A DNA stretch of 64,000 nt, taken from Alisma plantago-aquatica (Eukaryota; Streptophyta; Magnoliopsida; Alismatales; Alismataceae). The stretch spans positions 538,922,879-538,986,878 of the forward strand of contig OY856413.1 of NCBI GenBank assembly GCA_963693085.1, read 5' to 3'. Under the pieces are notes generated by a model. It was not told the origin of the DNA, searched no databases, and saw only the letters and a program-made list of their open reading frames with translations. Every line of letters begins with the position of its first letter. The first letter of the stretch is position 1. The translations under genes were made by a program, and so were the position numbers. Shown in pieces: positions 21,949-32,761 of the stretch.

Positions 21949-23208
21949 TTGAAGGTAGTCACCACTAGGTCAGGAAAAGACTATTCAGATCCCCCGGTAA
22001 AGACTTCTGTGGTTATTACAGATGAGGATGGACCTATAATTGCCCAAGACTCAACACCACTAGAATATCAAGTTGATAAGACAGATAAGGGAAATCCTGA
22101 GAAACCTACTGATGAAGAAACTAAAACACCAGAACCTGATATTCCTATATATAAGCCTCATATACCTTTCCCAGCTCGTCTAAGGCAAACCAAGCTGGAT
22201 ACTCATTTCAATAAGTTCAAAGAAGCTATGAAGAAGCTTCATGTTGATATCCCCTTTCTCGATGCTCTAGCTGAGATACTAGCATGGACTAAGTACTTAA
22301 AGTCACTTATCACAAGGAAGTATATAACTGAAGAGTATGAGACAGTAAAACTGGAGACAACTACATCTGATATCATTTTGAGCAAGATGCCCAAGAAACA
22401 AAAAGACCCAGGATCCTTTGGAATTTCATGTCACATTGGCGACTCATCATGCAAGAAAGGATTGGCAGATATGGACGCAATCATCTCTATTATGCCACTT
22501 AGCCTGTGCAAAAGACTAGGGTTTGCAGAATTTCTTCCAGTGGGCATGACCATACAACTTGCAGATAATTCGGTAACTCTTCCCATGGGAATAATCGAAG
22601 ATGTCCCAGTCAAAGTGGGCAAGGAATCTTATGTCCCGTGTGATTTTGTCATCATGGACATTAAAGAAGATGCCATATATCCTCTCATCTTTGGTTGTCC
22701 GTTCCTCACCACTACAAGATCCCTAATTGATGATGAAGTTGGTACCTTATTGCTCAGATTAGGCAAAGAAACTCTCAAATTTAAAGTTTTTGAAAGTATG
22801 AGAAGACCAAGTATGCAAGAAGAAGTCTATCTGATTGAATGCATTGAGCAAATGTCTCTTCTGACTCAAGAGCATCATGAATCATATGATCCTTTAGAAG
22901 TTGCTCTAACGAACCCATCAGTTGACGAACCAATTGATGAACAAGTAAAGGATTGCATCGAATCCCTCAACTCTGCTAAAGAAGATGTTGGAGCAACTAG
23001 TGAAGAACTCAAAGCTATGGAAACTACAGAAGAAACATGCGAAAACCTAGAGGCTCCTAAAATGAAGCCCCTACCCGAGGGACTGAAGTACGTGTTTTTA
23101 GACAATCTCAAAGTTTTCCCAGTTATTATAAATTCCGATCTAATAGCTGAACAAGAAGATAAACTCCATGAAGGAATTAAGGGAAAGAAAGAAAGCCATT
23201 GGTTATAA
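21949..23208 (+). pseudogene. Athila-like protease region
   Basis: This open segment of 419 codons begins near VVTTRSGKDYSDPP, the TRSGK box that marks the gag-protease junction in Athila elements. The protease fold follows: CHIGDSSCKKGLADMDAIIS then IMPLSLCKRLGF, and later IPLIFGCPFL-like IYPLIFGCPFLTT. The active site, normally DLGAS, reads DMDAI, so the catalytic context is lost. The last part runs toward RT but leaves the frame near 23170-23200, where the next segment continues in another frame. Confidence 0.8.
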
Positions 23209-24100
23209 AATGAGTGACCTCACTGGGGTCAGTCAATCACTGTGTATGCACAAGATCCCTATGATGGAAGATCACAAGCCTACTATTGAGCATCAATGGA
23301 AATTGAATCCAAATATGAAGGAAGTGGTCTGTCACGAGGTCATTAAACGACTCACAACTGGAATAATCTATCTGATATCAGATTCTCCATGGGTGAGCCC
23401 AGTGCATGTAGTCCCGAAGAAAGGTGGAACAACTGTTATATGAAATGAAAACAATGAACTCATCCCCACTCGAACAGTCACAAGGTGGAGGATGTGCATA
23501 GATTATAGAAAATTAAAAAAGGAAACTCAAAAAGATCATTTTCCAATGCCTTTCCTTGATCAAGTCCTAGAAAGGTTGGCTCACCAAGAATATTTCTATT
23601 ATCTTGACAGTTACTATGGATTCTATCAAATACCCATACATCTAGATGACCAAGAGAAAATAACTTTTACCTGCCCATTCAGAACATACACATTTAAAAG
23701 AATGCCATTTGGTCTCTGTAATGCACCCACAACTTTCCAACATTGCATGGATGTCATATTTGCTGGTCTTACTGAAACAATTATGGAGGTTTTCATGGAT
23801 AATTTTTTTGTATACGAAGGTTCATTCGATTAATGTCTAAAGAACCTCTCCCTGGTCCTCAAATGATGTGAAGAAGCACATCTTGTGTTGAATTAGGAAA
23901 AGTGCCATTTTATGATAAAGGAAGGCATTGTCCTCGGCCATAGGGTCAGCATTAGAGGAATTGAAGTAGATAAAGCCAAGATTGAAGTGATTTCTAAACT
24001 GGAATGTAAAAGAAGTCCATGCTTTCCTAGGTCATACAGGATTTTACAGAATATTCATAAAGGACTTTTCAAAGATAACCAAGCCAATGACAAATTTGTT
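23168..24100 (+). pseudogene. Athila-like reverse transcriptase, catalytic box mutated
   Basis: RT blocks are in order: RKKAIGYKMSDLTGVS, IEHQWKLNPNMKEVV, SPWVSPVHVVPKKGG, a TGA stop after TVI, then MCIDYRKLKK, LERLAHQEYFYYLDSYYGFYQIP, FKRMPFGLCNAPTTFQ and finally MEVFMDNFFVY. The last box should read FMDD; here the second Asp is Asn, so the enzyme is dead regardless of the stops. Three more stops follow at about 23833-23900, then EKCHFMIKEGIVLGHRVS, the thumb segment. Most of it is in one frame, with a frameshift near 24000-24090. Confidence 0.85.
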
Positions 24101-24791
24101 ACTAAAAGATGTAGAATTCAATTTTGACGAAGAATGTGTCAAAACCTTCAACACACTAAAGCATGCTCTCACAACAACACCCATCATTAGAGATCCCGAC
24201 TGGGACCACCCTTTTGAAATTATGTGCGATGCTAGTGACTATGTTGTGCGCGCTATTTTAGGGCAATGTATAGAGAAGAAACATTATGTGATCTATTATG
24301 CATTGAAAACTCTTGATGAAGCCCAAAGGAATTATGCAACTACCGAGAAAAAACTTCTAGAAGTCGTGTATGCCTTTGACAAGTTTAGATCCTACCTAAT
24401 CAGTTCGAAGGTCATTGTCTACATAAACCACGCTGCCATTCGTTACCTTCTGGAAAAGAAAGATGCAAAACCCATATTAATTAGATGGATTCTCCTATTG
24501 CAAGAATTTGATTTAGAGATAAGAGATAAAAAGGGTACAGAGAATGTTGTAGCAGACCACCTCAGTCGCATACACACCTTGGATACGAAAAAGATTTCGA
24601 TCAATGATTCCCTACCAGATGATCAACTAATGAAGGTCTCAGAAGCTATACCATGGTACTCGGATTTTGTGAACTACCTCACTGTTGGGGTTATTCATCC
24701 TCAATGCACTAGAAATGCACTGAAGAAATTTATGCATGATGTGAAATGGTACTACTGGGATGAGCCGTACCTTTTCAAACTAATGTTCTGA
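24087..24791 (+). pseudogene. Athila-like RNase H domain
   Basis: The segment holds [25 protein letters not shown], where CDASD carries the first catalytic Asp, then the [20 protein letters not shown] helix with the Glu, then [11 protein letters not shown] where family members have a Thr-Asp pair in place of [18 protein letters not shown] supplies the closing His-Asp region. It would have removed the RNA strand during reverse transcription. The frame ends at a TGA that separates it from integrase. Confidence 0.82.
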
Positions 24792-24799
24792 TGGTCTAT

Positions 24800-25958
24800 A
24801 TAGACGATGTATTGCCGAAGAAGAAGCTCAACTTATTTTGGAACAATGTCACTCACGACCAGTGGGAGGACATATGAGTTCTAAAAAGACTGCCTTGAAG
24901 GTTTTTCAATGTGGATTCTTCTGGCCAACCATATCCAAAGATTCCTACAACTTTGTCCTATCATGTGACAAATGTCAAAGATTAGGCAATATAACAAAGA
25001 AAGATGAGATGCCACTGAATCTATGGTAGGAAGTAGAAATATTCAATATTTGCGGGGTGGACTACATGGGTCCATTCCCATCCCATCTTCTCATGGATTT
25101 TCATACATCCTAGTGGTGGTAGACTACGTCATAAAATGGGTTGAAGCCATACCAACTGTCACTAGTGATTCCAAACCAGTCAGCAAATTATTCAAGGATA
25201 TTATTTTTCCCCATTTAGGTGTCCCATGCCCGGTGATATCTGACGGAGGTTCCTATTTTCTTGAAAGAAGCTTTGAAGCATTACTAAGAAAGTATGGTGT
25301 TACTTACAAGGTAGGCTCACCTTACCATCCACAGACAAGTGGACATGTGGAGGTTTGTAATTGTCAACTCAAGAGTATCTTAGAAAAGACAGAAGGCTGC
25401 AATAAAAAAGATTGGTCGCTGAAAATCAACGACACATTATGGGCCTATCGAACTGCTTTTAAAACTCCCATCGGGACTACACCTTTTCGATTAATATATG
25501 GAAAGGCTTGCCACCTGCCAGTCGAACTGGAACACAAGGCATGGTGGGAAATTAAACAACTGAACTTTGATATCAAGAAAGCAGGCCAAGCCAGGATTCT
25601 ACAACTCCAAGAGCTGGATGAACTCAAGATGACAGCTTATGAGAATGCACGAATCTACAAAGAACGCACAAAACTTTGGAACGATGGACATTTAAAAAGA
25701 AAAGACATACAAGTGGGAGACCAAGTTCTATTATTCAACTCAAGGTTGAAGTTATTCCCAAGAAAACTCTGCTCCCACTGGTCTGGACCTTACATTGTTA
25801 AAAACATCTCCCTACATGGTGCTTTCGCTTTATGGAGTGAAAAGTCAGGCAAATTTGTGGGAAATGGTCACCGTTTAAAGAGATATTTCACATCTACTGA
25901 AATAGGCACTGAAGCGATGCTATTACTCACAAATCCAAAGGATCCACCGTTAAGCTGA
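24800..25958 (+). pseudogene. Athila-like integrase
   Basis: The first piece (to 25029) carries the HHCC zinc-binding region: CHSRPVGGHMSSKKT..., then CDKCQRLG. After a TAG and frame change near 25029, the core continues to 25958. VDYV near the start, then ISDGGSYF with the second catalytic Asp, and [11 protein letters not shown] with the Glu, are visible. The C-terminal part has the GPY/F-like [10 protein letters not shown] segment that ends gypsy integrases. The frameshift falls at GVDYMGPFP, so the first Asp belongs to the other frame. Product role: insertion of element DNA into the chromosome. Confidence 0.85.
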
Positions 25959-27398
25959 AGGATTCTGTTCAGCCATCGACATAAAACAAAGACACTTGTT
26001 GGGAGGAAACCCGATCAATAAATTAGTTTTACTTTTCATTTCAAATTAGAATGTTTCTTTAATTTTGTTTTTACTTTCTAGATAATTTTTCATTAAATAA
26101 AATTCTCATTGCGAGATGTTATTTTAAGATCTAATTGCTCTTTACCTTTGAGATTTTCAGATAAGAGGATGTGCACTGACTGGAACACAACCACATCTGG
26201 TGGTCAATCTGGCATGAATTTTCCCCTCCATCTTAGATTTAGGGTTTGCTCAGGATGAGCAAATCTCTAAGTTCGTGGTGGAGGGTGGGTGGTACGTATC
26301 TTACTTTCCACCTTCACCCATCTAAATCAGTCTTAGATTTTCATCGTCGCATTTTGACCAAAAATTTCAAAAATTTCAAATAATTTTTCAAAATTTTAAA
26401 GTTTTAAAGCTTTCAAAGAATTTGAACAGATTCTTGATGAATTTTTGACATTTCGTGCTTTCATTAAAAATCACTAACTAACCTGCTATGCATTTTGAAT
26501 CATTATATCCTCCTTATTCGAAGTAAATCCTTAAAAGGACCACTTTTTTTGAAACTAGCCTTTTGACTGAAATCATTTTGTGAAGCTTATAACTCCTAAC
26601 ATCATAATACTTATGCAAATATGATAAGTGTCTTTCAAACTAATAGGGATCAAACACGTTGTGCTTCCTAACTAAGTAGTGGAACAATAACATGGAATCC
26701 CCATCGGATCCTCATCAAGCCATTATTTGAGCAGAGTACGATAAAGAGAACGACCTGGTGCACAGAATTGTAAATGAAGTTGCATTCTGATCTGAACTCT
26801 CTTCTACACTTCTTCCATCATCTTCGTACCCCTACATCCATAAAAAAGAAACAAAAATAGCCAAAATAGTGCAAAACCCTAAGTTCAGGGTGGCATGCCA
26901 CTTCCCTCTATATATCTGCTTCTTCCATACCGCTCGCAAATAAATAGGGGCGTACCACCAAAAATGCAATCTCGAGTCGAATAGAGGAGAGATTTGTAAA
27001 CAAAAAGATGCCAAAGCGCACACAAAAAGAAATGCAATCTCGAGTCGAATGGAGGAGAGATTTGCACAAAAAAAATCTCGAGTCGAATATAGGAGAGATT
27101 TATTTCTTCCTTCCATATAACTTTTTGCTCCATTTTCTACCTAATGGAACAATGAATCCCTACACTATCTTGAAAAACACCAGTGTCAGATCAAATGCAC
27201 ACTTGTTGTTCTGCGGGTGTCTCTGGACTCTTACAAAACTCTTTGACATGCTTGTTGTTGGAAAAAGTGAAGAGGAAGTGATATTGGAAAGCAAACTCAG
27301 AAACGAAGATATGGTAAGATGTGTTTAGTGATCTCAGGAGGTTGAGATACTAAGTCATATTGAGTAGAAAGAAAATATTCATGATGTGAAGATGAAGC
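25959..27398 (+). other. Athila post-pol region, no env-like gene recognised
   Basis: Just after integrase lies CTTGTTGGGAGGAAACCCGA, a conserved non-coding box after Athila pol. Many Athila relatives have an env-like frame here, but I see only short segments. The longest open frame (27008-27328) has no recognised match. A small repeat lies at 26968-27101. The region is cut by the CACTA insertion at 27402. Confidence 0.6.
26968..27101. repeat. three copies of a 28-bp hairpin-forming repeat
   Basis: AATCTCGAGTCGAAT(AG/GG/AT)AGGAGAGATTT occurs at 26968-26995, 27036-27063 and 27074-27101. Each unit can fold on its AATCTC/GAGATT ends. The spacers differ in length, so this is not a simple tandem array. 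Confidence 0.75.
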
Positions 27399-27401
27399 AA
27401 T

Positions 27402-27535
27402 CACTACAAAAAATATCAGATTCCACTATAATTAGTCTATCTACAAATATCATGTTTGTAGTTAAAATTACTTTTACTTATAACATAAAAATTGTAAACA
27501 AAATAAATGTAGTTGTAGTTGCTTTTGCCGACTCC
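27402..27535 (+). repeat. left CACTA terminus and subterminal repeats
   Basis: The terminal CACTA word is followed by CTACAAATATCATGTTTGTA, TTTGTAGTTAAAATTAC and TGTAGTTGTAGTTGC, variants of the word repeated at the right end. In the family these subterminal words bind the transposase. Confidence 0.75.
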
Positions 27536-29671
27536 CCCATCTGAATAATCAAATCGTATGAAAATTTTAACTTTGTCGCGCACACCTACTCCTATCCCTA
27601 TTGACGTGGTTGTCTCCTTCCCCCATTTACGCACAACTCTCCATCGTGTTTCTACTCCTCTGATCCATCGTTCACTCCGCCAACGCTCCCCGCTTGGCCC
27701 CCCTTCCCCGGTGGGCAAAAAAGGCCCACCCACGGACATGCCCTCTTCCACACCTCTCGTCATATCCCCAGTCTCTGATCCTCATACCCCATCCCCCAAT
27801 TTGATTACACTTTTCATTGTCTTCTCCACCTCCTCCCTTTGTTAATATATCACCTCCAGGCCACCGGAGAGGAGCTGGAAGGCCGACCTACTGGGAACAT
27901 AAATGAGGAGAGGGGTAGGTTAAAGCTCTGCGGCTCAAGGATAGGGAGAAAAGCTCACCAATTTGTGCCTCATCTTCTCCCACTAACAGCAGAGCGAGTA
28001 AAATGCTCAACCCTTATTTAGCTATATTTTTCTAACCTCATTGATACCTTGATGTAGGATATTTGTTGGATTCAACACCGTGACCTGGTTATTTGAATAA
28101 TGGGTCCAACCTTTTGTATTCTCGTTAGTTTTATTGATCTCGAAAGCTTGACACTTGGTTAAAAGGAAGTGTTTGTACATTACGCTTCATGCTTCAAGGG
28201 GAATTGAGAGAGGAATAGGGATTTCATCAGAAGAATGAACATGAGAAGCATCATTAAGTCATCACTCACAACTATACTTCTTTATCTACATCAACAACTT
28301 ATCATGATCAATCATGCCACTCTAACTGTATTCTGTTTTTTGGTCTATAGCTATAATAGTATTCTAAATTGAAACTTCATTAACAGATTTTGTGGACTTA
28401 GAAAGCCAAGCTTCAATAAGGTGATAGACATATCTTTGTTTGCAACAACTGAATCCTTAGATCTTTGTCAATGAGCGCTTTGACTTGTCAATATGTCATA
28501 GACTCATTGTTCTAGTAGTCTCTACAGATTTTGTAGAATAGTCATCCTTAATAAGATCATCAATTTGTCATGCTAACTGTACCAATGGATTCATGTGTTT
28601 CTCTAACAATTAGTATCTTCTAAAAACAATTCGATTTGTATAACTATACAATGAATACTCTAATGGTATGTTGTTTCCTAATCAATTTCTTACTTATTTC
28701 AGTTGGTTATTATGTGCAGTTCTTCCAAGTGTACAACCACTCCGTGTAGTTGCTTAACCAATTCATTCATTACTTGCTCTGGAAATTTGGTAAATGGCAA
28801 TCAGATACACAATCTTCTAATTATACTATGGAAACAAACATTTCCTGAGCTTGACTACTGACTTTGGATATGCCTTTGTAGTAAAAAATATGTTGCACAT
28901 TTATTGTTGATTGCCTAATAGTTTGCACTTCAATCATTTAATCATCATGCACCTATTCCGGTAAAGAATGAAGGAAGGAGTGGGTGACTTAGGGTTGGGC
29001 ATGTACTCACCTTTTAATTGATATGCATGATTGTATATAAATCACTAATTTAATTTTACTAGAATCTATTGTTTGCAGGTATGTTAGTAGTGATTTAGGG
29101 AATCATCCTTTATCTCACCTCATGAGATCAGTATTGGGGATGCATAATAAAGAAAACCAAGAGGCGAATTTGGTTTACATCTTTGAAATTTACCTTCAAG
29201 AAATATGTTAGTCTAGATAGATGTGCATGTGAAGATCGCAAATATAATGCTAATACAGGTATGTTGTTACGCTTTAAGTCAAAATGATGGGTCTAAATGG
29301 AGGCAAGATGTCATGCCTGAAGATGAGCATTTCACAGATATACTAATGTTTTGTAGGATTTTGAAGGAGTTTTCCTATTAGTTTTTATGATTTAGAGTTT
29401 TGTTTAAAGCCGTAGACTAGAACTTTCCATGTCGTGCTAGTGTTCTTCTTGGTAACGTCATATTTTGAAAAAGTAATTCTTACTCCTTGGAGTTACTTCT
29501 GTTTATATTTATTTCTTTGTTGGAGATACTCTTGTTGAATATAGATACATACACTAGTAGCCTAGGGTTTGCTCTTTAAATGTTGATAAGCACTTTGTTG
29601 GAGTTTAAAGACTGCACTGTACATATTTTGCTTCTTATATAGATAATTCTTTGAATGGGAGAGGGGCTTAG

Positions 29672-29713
<42 letters not shown>
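29672..29713. repeat. (TA)n microsatellite
   Basis: An uninterrupted TA run of about 40 bases. Confidence 0.9.
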
Positions 29714-29715
<2 letters not shown>

Positions 29716-31031
29716 TAATACTCTATAGGATACAACTAGAATAAAATTTATGGGTTAGGTCTAGGATTTCGGAAAAAAGGAGGGTGGGCACATGTGAACT
29801 TACATTATAAGTTGTCAATTCTTAAGCATTCCACATAAGACGAATTTAGAAAATTTCCAAATACCATAACAATTTGAGATATACATCAACACGCAAGTAC
29901 CTTATGCTTTATTACAAATTTTAAAATATTTTGTTTGTTCTTATTTTACTTTTACATGTAAATCCAAGGAACACCATCTCTTTGGATTTGTGTTCTCATA
30001 CCATCATCATGGTATTAGAGCTTTTTCAAGTAGGACTAAGGCTTTGTATTGCACTTCATATGCTCTATGTTGGAGTCCGTAAAATATAGTTATAAGATTG
30101 TGTTGTCATATGTTGTGTAGTTTAGCGGTATCGACCTCTTCTAAACATCTTAAAGTGTTAATGTTAGAGTATATATTTAAATGCTCATTTTAGAACATGT
30201 TCTTCATGATACATGCATTATTAAATAGGACACTTTCTATGTTGTCAGTTTGAGTTGTAATTTTGAATTGTATACCTATGTATTCTGTAGTAGATTAAAG
30301 TTCAATCATTCCTAGGAATTCATTAGCAAAGGTGAATAAGTCTGGGCCTATAATGGAGACAATGATTGATATTACTTCATTAGATCCTCTTCTAGTGCCT
30401 TACATGGATGATGTTGTCTCTGATTGTATTAGTAAAGGTCTGATCGTTAGTGATAAGGAGAAGAACAAATGGAAAATAGGGACAAATTTGGATCCTCTGT
30501 TTGAAATATATATTCGGTTGTGTTTTCCCCACTATATGTAGATTGGGTGAGTATCCTTACATCTTTGTTGGGAAGACACAAAATGAGTTTGTCAAGAACT
30601 TGGTCACTTCATTTGGAATATTGCTAAACTAATCCAGGATGATCTTCATATCAAGATAAAGAAATAATACATAAAAACTACAACTCTAATACCTCCCTCA
30701 TGACTGATCTATCATTTGACAGAATGATTAAAGGGCCTTTTAGGATTTACCACTCCATCTAGCGGTTGTCTGATCCCACACTCAATCAAACAATATACTT
30801 CATCTTATAAACTTCCAAATCATATCAGATTCTGCCTTAGAAGTTAACTACATGGTTCACCATAGTAAGAGGAACGATAGAATTGAATTATTGTCTTTTA
30901 CTACCTGAAATGTTACATTGACTTAAGACCAAATGATATTTTTCATTTCAGAATAATACTTTTATATAATTAGAATCTAGTGTATCAAATCCCTTATACT
31001 CTCCAGTCTTAGTGAAATAAAATCAGTCACA

Positions 31032-31051
31032 TTGGCATCGTCTACAGGAGC
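31032..31051 (+). other. possible relic primer site of another LTR element
   Basis: TTGGCATCGTCTACAGGAGC resembles the TTGGCGCCGTCTGTGGGA sites that follow the 5' LTR in some Tat-type gypsy elements, and a CA precedes it. No LTR pair or coding remains were recognised around it, so it may be chance. Confidence 0.25.
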
Positions 31052-32055
31052 TCGGAAAAGAAGAATGACTCTTGAGGGGAAGATAGTAACTCTAACCACC
31101 CAGATGGTGACAAGTCAACCATAAAGATCCATTTGTAATTGCAGATATAGTCCCCACAGAAGATACTTACTAAAATTGGTAAGGCCAATTCAGAATTAAG
31201 AGATACCTTCATAACCTTAATAGAGATTCCCACATTACATTCTTTAAAATTGCAGTTCACCATATAACATTCTTAATGATTTTCTCTCCACTAGATTCAA
31301 AGCCTCCAAAAACAACAACATGCAGCAATCACATCCAATGGAACCAACCAAAACATGATTTGTCATACACACCATCATGCCTAAATATATCACCTTTTTG
31401 CCCATGTAATAATTGTATACATTATCAAGTGGTTGGGGCCCTGTTTGTGGATCGGAAAGAGCACCACAATATATTTTATTGATCCATACCTTAGTTATTA
31501 CATCTACTATGTCATCATCTCGTTGATCATTGTCTTTTGCTGCAATTCCTATGAAGACTAATACTATAGGATGCATTCATACAGGACATAACATGCACTG
31601 ACATGGTTCAGCCTTGTCTCTTAGAGGAGACTGAGTGATTATCCATGAATGTTGTCCTGTCCACACCCCTCTGTAGGAAAACAATGTTTGAGCTGCAGCT
31701 TTCCAAGATTCACCTGAAGTTCCCTCTTCCATAATAACTCCCTTAGTACCTTGTAGTTCAGCTACAAGTTTGCTGCAAATTTTACGTCTGGCATTTCTTT
31801 CCAGTCTTCCATGGATGAATCACAGTGTTTTTCTCTGAGGTATGTTCTTGAGTAAGCATTTTGCATCACAAAAATCTAAGTTTTGTACATATGGAAGAAT
31901 AATATCTTTCTCAAGGCATACTTGCCCTGGTTTATACCAGTTCCCAATAGAATCCACATCAGGGACAATCCATATTGCTTTTTTCATGAACCTACAGACT
32001 GACTTCAAAAACCATGGGTGGTTAACATGAGGGATATGATCCCCACCTTAAAACC

Positions 32056-32204
32056 TATTACAATACCTGTTTTATATATTCTGTTAATTGTTTTGTTATT
32101 TCCATATTACTTGTGGACCTCTCTGTAATTGTTTCAATGTTATATATATGAGGGTGCACACATTGTGCAACCCTACGCTTCCCACACTTGCTTTGTCTTT
32201 CACA
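32056..32204 (+). repeat. 5' LTR of young copia element
   Basis: 149 bp, ends ...CTTTCACA. The first bases are TATTAC where the 3' LTR has TGTTAC, so one of the two differences hits the terminal TG. The other is CTCTCTG against CTCTTTG. Confidence 0.95.
32141..32149 (+). promoter_or_regulatory. TATA box of young copia LTR
   Basis: TATATATAT followed by GAGGGTGC, about 85 bases into the LTR; conserved in the 3' LTR at 37112-37120. Confidence 0.6.
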
Positions 32205-32216
32205 TGGTACCAGAGC
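32205..32216 (+). other. primer binding site of young copia element
   Basis: TGGTACCAGAGC directly follows the LTR; one mismatch to the initiator tRNA-Met complement. Confidence 0.9.
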
Positions 32217-32761
32217 AGTAGATCCGGCCGTCACCCTCCCTTCCCTTCCCTCTCTCTCTCTTCCCGCCGCCCCCCCCGCCGCCGCGCGCCACCGGCCAGC
32301 AGCAGCAGGGCTGCCGGCCAGCAGCCCAGCCGCCGCCGGCCCAGCAGCCGCAGCCGCCGGCCAGGCGCCGCCGCAGCAGCCGGGCGGGCCGCCGCAGCAG
32401 CAGGGCGGGCAGCCGCCGCCGCCGGGCGGGCAGCCGGCAGGCTTCCAGCCGCCGGGCTAGCCGCCGGGGCCGGGCGCCCCCTCCGCCGCCGGGGCCGGTG
32501 CGCCTCCACGGTTCCTTGCCGCCGGTCCGTTGGCTCTGTGACACTTTCCAGCGCTCCGGTGGCTTGAAGACGTAGACCGTTCATTTCGGTTTTTGCCTGC
32601 CTGCCCGTGTAGGCCGGTGTGCCACCGGGTCCTGTTCTGCGCTTCGGCGTAGACTGTATGTGAGAGGTCCTCTCCGTGTTTGTTGTGCCTACTGTGCCTG
32701 TCTGACGGTGTAGACCGTCTCCTGCCTGATCGTGCCCGTTCCTGCTGTGCCTACTGCTACC
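32217..32761 (+). other. GC-rich leader of young copia element
   Basis: The 545 bases before the gag start are strongly GC-rich, with GCCGCC and CAGCAG runs at 32260-32500. Long open frames on both strands here arise from base composition and are not credible genes. The leader would carry the packaging signal. Confidence 0.6.

Larger units (their letters stand above)
27536..31689. other. CACTA cargo of unknown origin
   Basis: 27550-27850 is C-rich with short open frames on both strands and looks like a 5'-UTR or promoter piece rather than coding sequence. A TTTGCAG acceptor-like site precedes an open stretch near 29080-29210, and a 69-codon open frame lies at 30332-30541; I recognise neither. 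The rest is AT-rich and featureless apart from a TA run and the site noted at 31032. Confidence 0.45.

Noticed and set aside
27008..27328. 106-codon frame before the CACTA insertion, suspected to be a glycosylase piece or env-like gene
   Set aside because: It runs through the 28-bp repeats, and no segment matched either idea convincingly.
32088..32567. Long Ala/Pro/Gly/Arg-rich frames on both strands
   Set aside because: They lie in the GC-rich leader of the copia element and overlap its LTR; base composition explains them.
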